From Zoroaster sp. YZ-2022 (lineage: Eukaryota; Echinodermata; Asteroidea; Forcipulatida; Zoroasteridae), in contig CM055834.1 in the NCBI GenBank assembly GCA_029582265.1, positions 2,356,001 to 2,420,000 on the forward strand: DNA of 64,000 nt. Reading direction: 5' to 3'. The translations under genes and the position numbers were made by a program. Positions 58,354 to 64,000 of this stretch are shown here, one piece after another (positions within the stretch are counted from its first letter, which is position 1; each line of letters begins with the position of its first letter). The notes beneath the pieces were generated by a model, which saw only the letters and a list, made by a program, of their open reading frames with translations, did not search any database and was not told the origin of the DNA.

Positions 58354-60602
58354 CGGGCATTCAGCCTTCAAGAATAGATAAACAATGATGACGTAATTCA
58401 GTAATTCTGCTTTCTCATTGTCAAATGAATGAACCTTTCTGAGCACAAGCGTGAATTCCTTGCTAACCCGTTAAATATGTCTATCAAAGTATTATGTCTG
58501 CTTTATAATAAGAACTTCTGTGTTTCTTTTTAGAGTGTGTAACCATGAAATCGGGTCAAACTACTAGACCTATCGAGTTCCCGGACGTAGTACGTAATCA
58601 GTGACATTCGAAAAGCGAATGTTCACTGATTGTCCTTCAATGGATCAGCCAGTGTAAACGCCCTTTGATTGTCCTCGCATGATCTGATCCTCATTTGATT
58701 TGTCTTTCGAAATTAAACTAAACGATAAGTGTAATTATAATACATATTAAATATTATTTCACTGAGAGCTAACTATTTTCAAAGTAACCTGTGCGTATTT
58801 CGAGCTGGTGAAGCAATGTTACTTACTTAAATACGATCCTGTTGTTCAGGAAGCACACCGGTGCATCATAATGACTTCATCCGCAACTGGAATTAACCAC
58901 GTTCAATCACTGAGCGTGTTTAATAATGAATGGTTATGCATTAACGGTGACAGCCTCCAGTTAGTGACTATTTCCTGAACCCGAACGGATAGCCGTGAAA
59001 TCTCACAGAATATCGAACAATATTTCACTTCTGAACATCGAACTTGTTGAACAAATAATATTGTAGGCCTATTTATGTAATAAAATGGTGATGTACCTTA
59101 CCTGTCTTCATTCGATTGGGACTGGTGCAAAATGATTTCGGCTATTAATGTCAATTTGGTATGACTTTGTTATTGTTTGGGTTTATGAAGTATGGGCGGC
59201 CAAAAGGGCCATATTAATAAATTTCTAAACTAAATACATTAAAAACGAACAAAGGCCAAAACAACAATCAAAGAAAAGAGTTTTCAAAAGCAAGACGAAG
59301 TCCGAAGCAAACTAAAAACGCAACAACAACCATAGAAAAAAGTTTTTAAAAGAAAGACAAAGTCTGAATCAAACTAAAAAACAGCAAAGTAATTTTGTCC
59401 CTTTTGGCTGCCTATAATGACGCGTGTTACTGGTTTCCAAAGCAACCATTGTTGCGTCTGTTTAATTCTTTTGAATCAAGATCCTTCATGGAATATGAGT
59501 GTCGTGGGATCGTAAACGACGCAACAAAGATTCCTTAGTAATCGTACTACAATGGATGAATTAATAGGGAAATAGGCCTATTGCATTTTTCAGCATATTG
59601 ACCCCGGCTTTTTTCATAGTAAGTAAGAGTAATTGCGGTGACACCACGTGAAATGCTCAATTGTGTTATTTGTGTTATTTGTGTTGGAATACAAGCCGTG
59701 TATATGTAGTGGAGTGAAGCCTTGTATGTACGCTGTCAATGAAAAAACGGGTATAACAGATTTACTGTTGAAGCTGTGTACGTAGCACGTATTAAACAAT
59801 TACATTTCCTTAAAACTAAATACAAATAAATACAAATTCTTTGAAAAACAAACCAATCCAACAATAATACTCATTTGGAAGTACACAAGAGGTTGCAATT
59901 CTTTGTTTTATTAGAATGAACCGATTTCGTAATAGTATAGCATTACATTGCATGAGATTGATAATTAGCAGGTTTGGTTTTCAGTAACATTTAAATTAAA
60001 TGTAAAACATACTTGGTAATAACCGGAGCACAAAATTACTAATCCGAAGGCTAATTTGGAGTGAGGTTTGTTGAAGTTGGGCGCGCAATTCAGAGAAAAC
60101 TATTTGTTCTAAGTGTTTTCTTTAAATACTGAAAAAGCTTGTTCTCTAAATCTCACTTTTTTAATGACTTAAAGTCAGTTAACACATTTGGCAAAACCAT
60201 TACAGGAGAATAATGTAAACTATATAGATAAACAATTTTGTAAACATAAGTCAATAATGTTATTTCCTGTTATTATAATTATTAATTAAAAGTAAATAAT
60301 GTTTAGTTAAGGCAAAAAATGTCTCCGGTTTCTGGTCATAGGTCGACTTCAAAATCGGTGTGGTGACGCGTTTTTTGTTGTTGTTGTTGTTGTTTTTTTT
60401 TGCTAACCAATGAATACGTGATACATGTAATATGCATATTTCCCCACACAAAGTATGGTGGCTAAGAGAGGCCTCACAGATCAGGAAAACGTTTAGTACC
60501 CCCGATGTGAAAAAGTTGTTCAAAACACAGCACGGCAGAATCCCAATCGATCCAGCAATTTTGGCTTTAATTGGACATCGTTTCATAGCAAAACATTTAA
60601 AA
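58354..60602. other. 5' flank of the channel gene
   Basis: Just upstream of the start codon, CTATTCTTGAAG could be an acceptor, so a separate 5' UTR exon may exist in this region. Also present: a hairpin ACATTCGAAAAGCGAATGT at 58606, a 60-bp tandem pair at 59238-59385 (AAGAC.AAGTC.GAA.CAAACT), and a minus-oriented PLE terminus at 59628-59665 (GCGGTGACACCACGTGAAAT). Confidence 0.4.
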
Positions 60603-61972
60603 ACACATTAAAGGATCACAGAAATAAAAACCATTATGGCTCTTATTAAATGTGTTTTGCATAATAAAACAAGATATTTGTTAGATTTTTTTTAATAATT
60701 GAAGTTTGTTCTGTTCATTTTGGAGACTTTTATGCCACTTCACACCCCCACTTTATTGGCAATTGAGTGATGTAATGCATCACATGATACCGTGACGTCA
60801 TTTAAAAGAACGATTTTATAGCAATGCACAGCTGTTTGTTTGCGTATGTACGTGTCCGATGCGCTTAACTGTCAAAACTCCAATATAATATGTGTATTCA
60901 TATTTTCATCTTAAATTTCCTTGAAAATATACATCATGCCTACAAGATGTGTCGTGGCAGGCTGTAGTAATACTCCTAGCGAAGGTGTAAGCCTCCACAG
61001 GTTCCCTAAAGACGAGGCACTACAAAAAATTTGGGCCAAAAAAGTGCGGTTGACGAGGGCATAATGGTTCGGGCCGTCTCCAACCAGCGTGATATGTAGC
61101 GATCATTTTACCGCTGAAGACTTCGGAACGAGCCTTCATGGGGAAAACTTCGATTTCAACGAAAATAAAGAAACCTGTGAATCCTTCAAACGACAAGCCA
61201 AAGCGACGAAGCGATGCTTCGTTAAAACGTGAGAAAAGACAAGTAACTAACGTTAAGTCAGATCCGACATGTCCGATCTACATGTATGTACTGTGTGCGC
61301 CGCCATGTTGGGTTTTGGACATCGTTAACAATAAATATACAGCGTAATTCACAAATCATACATGAACAAAAAATACACTGTAACGTTAGATTAAAATAAC
61401 ATAAATTTTTACAACTTTTAGAAGAATTCGATGATAAAAATTGTGACTAGATTTTCCGGTCGGCGGCAATGAACACCAACGGTGCTTTTTTGCGACCTTC
61501 GTATTTTGATATTTTCGAATTTTTTCAACCGAGTTTGGGTCACTAAATGATCGATTTCTTCACAAAGATAGCAGTTTGGTGAACGAAAATTACACATAAT
61601 ATAGTTTATTAGTTACTTATTACTTCAGTAAAGTATCACAATTTCATCTGACAACAATTCAGCCATTTCTATGTTATTTTCCAGCATAGGCAATATAAGC
61701 GCAGGCATGTGAATGAACGTGTTCGCTGTTGTATATGTATGTGGCTGGCGTCCCCGGAAGCAAGCCTTCTTCTTTACGTGACGTCACACATAGAGACGTT
61801 CAGGATGCAGTGCAAATGGCCCCTTTTAGGGGCGTGTTAATCGGCGCCGACATTCTCTTCGGAAAAGTTTCAAATTATAAGTAGCTCGCTAAAAATCAAT
61901 GAGCTATTTATTTGTTATCATTAAAAATACCATAATTTAGTATCTCCATGGCATTTAACGTCTCTATTTAAA
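60603..61972 (+). repeat. THAP unit, unbroken right copy
   Basis: 1370 bp whose two halves match, in reverse, 20296-21072 and 11829-12416. It carries the THAP frame, a GCCGCCATGTTGGG YY1-like site (61300), and at the far end a reversed block with CRE-like TGACGTCA (61785) above the short MAELLSDEIVILY frame. No terminal inverted repeat was found, so this may be a duplicated gene segment and not a transposon. Confidence 0.85.
60936..61180 (+). pseudogene. THAP zinc-finger domain with one nonsense codon
   Basis: MPTRCVVAGCSNTPSEGVSL, HRFPKDEALQKIWAKKVRLT, RA, stop at codon 43, then WFGPSPTSVICSDHFTAEDF. The C2CH zinc ligands (Cys5, Cys10, Cys54, His57) and the invariant Pro24 and Trp33 of the THAP fold are all present. 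THAP domains bind DNA in transcription regulators and in P-type transposases. Relative to the left copy, AAA has become TAA at codon 43 and about 30 nt are deleted after SLHGE. Confidence 0.82.
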
Positions 61973-62112
61973 AAAAATAAAATAAAAAATCCGACGCGCG
62001 GGTCTGAGGCGACACGAAGCCGCAGACCAGACACCGGAGACTTTTTTGCCTAATGTAGGCCTATCTAAAAAAAGTTATTTAATAAAAGTAAAACTGTGCT
62101 AATATTACACAT

Positions 62113-62190
62113 GACTTTGCGGTGACACCATATGAAATTCTCAATTGAGTATGGTTCTGAAAAGAACTTGTGGTTACAACTGGATGTCTT
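62113..62190 (-). mobile_element. Solo PLE terminus
   Basis: GCGGTGACACCATATGAAAT then TCTCAATTGAGTA and TTCTGAAAAGAACT, the minus-oriented end, stopping just before the hammerhead region. Confidence 0.7.
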
Positions 62191-62868
62191 TATACGCTTG
62201 TAGCCTATTATACTAATTGCAATTTCAGGACACAAAACAGTTAATTTTTCCAATAAATAATTTTTCCCATTACCTGGGTAGTTATATTTCCATACACGCA
62301 CAGACCTTTTCGTCTTTTGAACAGAAACATTCAATGTAGGCAATCAAATTCAGTTATAATCCCAACAGGTCGGTGAATACAATATGCCACCCAACCGATA
62401 ATTTTGAACAATTGTTTGATGCAATTACATACGAAACAAAAGTAATGTGTTTTGGGGTTAAAAATGTACCGCCGTGTTTTACCGTCAATTTCCGAATGTT
62501 TATGTTTTCACTGGAACATTGATAATTTCCTTCAAAGGGAATATAAATACATGACTAATATGAAAAATGTGTCATTTTACAGCATTTGTATCCACTTCAT
62601 TAGTAAAATAGCAATATTCTGATGAAAAGTAAAATGTCCGTTAAAAGAGCGAAAGTGGCCGTTTAAATAGCGAAAAACACAGGCAACATATCCTTAACTA
62701 TCCAAGCACTATGACCCTTTTAGGAAGGTGTATTCATCCCTTTTCCATTTAGGTCCATTTTCAGAAAGGTACATACTGCAATGGTTCATTTTTCACAATC
62801 CTAAATCATACATATGCGGATATTTTATGCATTTTTACAAATGTTTTCCCCTTCTGATGGGAATTCCC

Positions 62869-63009
62869 CTACCGACTACCGGTGTGATATCTCTTGTAGA
62901 CGAGGCAAGCGACATCCACAATGATCTCTAAGAACTCACACAGAGTCAGCACTGAGACGCCAATCCACAATCCAATTTGACCTCCAAGATCGCTGACCAA
63001 TGTGCTCAA
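62869..63009 (-). CDS. Second DEG/ENaC channel gene, last coding exon
   Basis: TTTATAATCGCAG|TTGAGC opens [20 protein letters not shown], then LTLCEFLEIIVDVACLVYKR and YHTGSR, stop (62869-62871). This is the TM2 segment of the family with the G-x-S filter (GVS). It is a tandem paralogue of the gene at 40246-58353 on the same strand, transcribed towards it. Unlike that gene, it stops within the TM2 exon, leaving a short cytoplasmic tail. The remaining exons lie to the right of the window; I found none between 63010 and 64000. Confidence 0.88.
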   Translation of the reverse strand: MSTLVSDLGGQIGLWIGVSVLTLCEFLEIIVDVACLVYKRYHTGSR

Positions 63010-63054
63010 CTGCGATTATAAATGAAAAAGTTGTGTTTTAGCATCAACATCAAC

Positions 63055-63112
63055 AACACACCTCTCGAATACCGTACGAGCGCTCTACCAACTGAGCTAA
63101 CCAGCCCCTATG
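63055..63112 (-). repeat. tRNA-like SINE head
   Basis: On the - strand GGGGCTGGTTAGCTCAGTTG then GTAGAGCGCTCGTACGG has a good box A but no proper anticodon arm or box B before the match ends, so a SINE fragment is more likely than a tRNA gene. Confidence 0.55.
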
Positions 63113-63172
63113 TTGGTGGACGGTCCACTTATGCCAAATATCTGATGCTCTATGGGGCCAGGTCAGAGGCCT

Positions 63173-64000
63173 CTTGTATTAACCCGTTCTCTTTTCAGGT
63201 ATTTGTTTTAACCCGTTCTCTCTACAACTTTTTGTATTAACCCGCTCTCTAGTCTCCATATATTTTTTTTGTATTAACCCGTTCTCTTCTCAGGTATTTG
63301 TTTTAACCCGTTCTCTCCACAGCTTTTTGTATTAACCCGTTCTCTTTTCACGTATTTGTTTTAACCCGTTCTCTCTACAGCTGTTTGTTTTGACCCGCTC
63401 TCTTTTCGGGTATTTGTTTTAACCCGTTCTCTCCATAGCTTTTGGTATTAACCCGTTCTCTTTTCAGGTAAGTGTTTTAACCCGTTCTCTCTACACCTTT
63501 CTGTTTTAACCCGCTCTCTCCATAGATTTGTTGTATTGACCCGTTCTCTTTTCAGGTATTTGTTTTAACCTGTTCTCTCCACAGCTTTTTGTTTTAACCC
63601 GCTCTCTCCATAGATTTTTTGTATTAACCCGTTCTCTTTTCAGGTATTTGTTTTAACCCGTTCTCTCCACAGCTTTTTGTATTAACCCGCTCTCTAGTCT
63701 CCATAGATTTTTTTGTATTAACCCGTTCTCTTCTCAGGTATTTGTTTTAACCCGTTCTCTCCACAGCTTTTTGTATTAACCCGTACTCTCCACAGCATCT
63801 TGTATTAACCCGTTCTCCTTTCAGGTATTTGTTTTAACCAGTTCTCTCTACAGCTGTTTGTTTTAACCCACTCTCTTTTCGGGTATTTGTTTTAATCCGT
63901 TCTCTCCATAGCTTTTTGTATTAACCCGTTCTCTTTTCAGGTAAGTGTTTTAACCCGTTCTCTCTACACCTTTCTGTTTTAACCCGCTCTCTCCATAGAT
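63173..64000. repeat. About 29-bp minisatellite running off the right edge
   Basis: Alternating units TTTGTATTAACCCGTTCTCT + TTTCAGGTA and TTTGTTTTAACCCGTTCTCT + CTACAGCTT, about 28 units in the window, forming a two-unit higher-order pattern. It lies in the last intron of the second channel gene, antisense. Confidence 0.95.

Noticed and set aside
58354..58446. Upstream extension of the channel N terminus (LRKVHSFDNEKAELLNY...)
   Set aside because: The frame is open but has no ATG; the first ATG is at 58353 and a splice acceptor may lie at CTTGAAG just upstream.
63173..64000. Regular repeats suggesting a CRISPR array or telomere
   Set aside because: Units are contiguous without unique spacers, in a eukaryotic intron; TTAACCCG is not a TTAGGG-type telomere unit.

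Overview
The window looks like a piece of a marine invertebrate genome. It is AT-rich, has introns of roughly 0.4-3.1 kb, and carries two intact spliced ion/solute channel genes set in very dense repeats. A deuterostome such as an echinoderm, hemichordate or lancelet is my best guess, from the tRNA-derived SINEs with a shared core, the Penelope-like elements, R2-superfamily and L2/Rex1-type LINEs and the expanded DEG/ENaC family. That is inference; nothing here fixes the species.

Host genes. (1) An aquaglyceroporin on the + strand (23928-32426) reconstructs as 6 exons, 888 nt and 295 aa, with both NPA boxes and the glycerol-type Asp after the second. (2) A DEG/ENaC-family channel on the - strand (58353-40246) reconstructs as 12 exons, 1791 nt and 596 aa, with consistent phases and splice sites throughout. 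(3) The last exon of a second DEG/ENaC gene lies on the - strand at 63009-62869; the rest is beyond the right edge. (4) A frameshifted last exon of a third DEG/ENaC copy lies on the + strand at 5625-5752. The window therefore samples a DEG/ENaC cluster. Two THAP zinc-finger pseudogenes sit in a 1.37-kb unit present twice in inverted orientation.

Layout. 1-4.5 kb: unassigned DNA, then a Penelope-like element (PLE) with GIY-YIG endonuclease and inverted ends. 5.6 kb: channel pseudo-exon. 6-11.8 kb: a SINE and tandem/palindromic repeats. 11.8-21.1 kb: one THAP unit, split by a nested insertion (SINE, then a restriction-like-endonuclease LINE placed in the SINE's TAA tail, then a 4-kb interruption, then about 230 bp of ATT repeat). 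23-23.7 kb: 5'-truncated LINE. 23.9-32.4 kb: aquaglyceroporin, whose introns hold two small palindromic elements, an intact Tc1-type transposon, a 3 x 144-bp array and PLE ends. 34.2-35.6 kb: a SINE with an 18-bp target duplication, into which a strange TTGCGT-filled inverted-repeat element jumped. 36.0-39.7 kb: a small TTA-flanked element and a Rex1/L2-like LINE. 40.2-58.4 kb: DEG/ENaC gene, with a 1.35-kb G-rich minisatellite beside its last exon and a second PLE copy. 60.6-62 kb: intact-order THAP unit. 63.2-64 kb: 29-bp minisatellite.

The most interesting signals are hammerhead-ribozyme-like cores repeated in all PLE ends, including a roughly 190-bp fold-back unit that is little more than inverted PLE ends around such a core, and the TTGCGT-iterated element at 34.6-35.6 kb.
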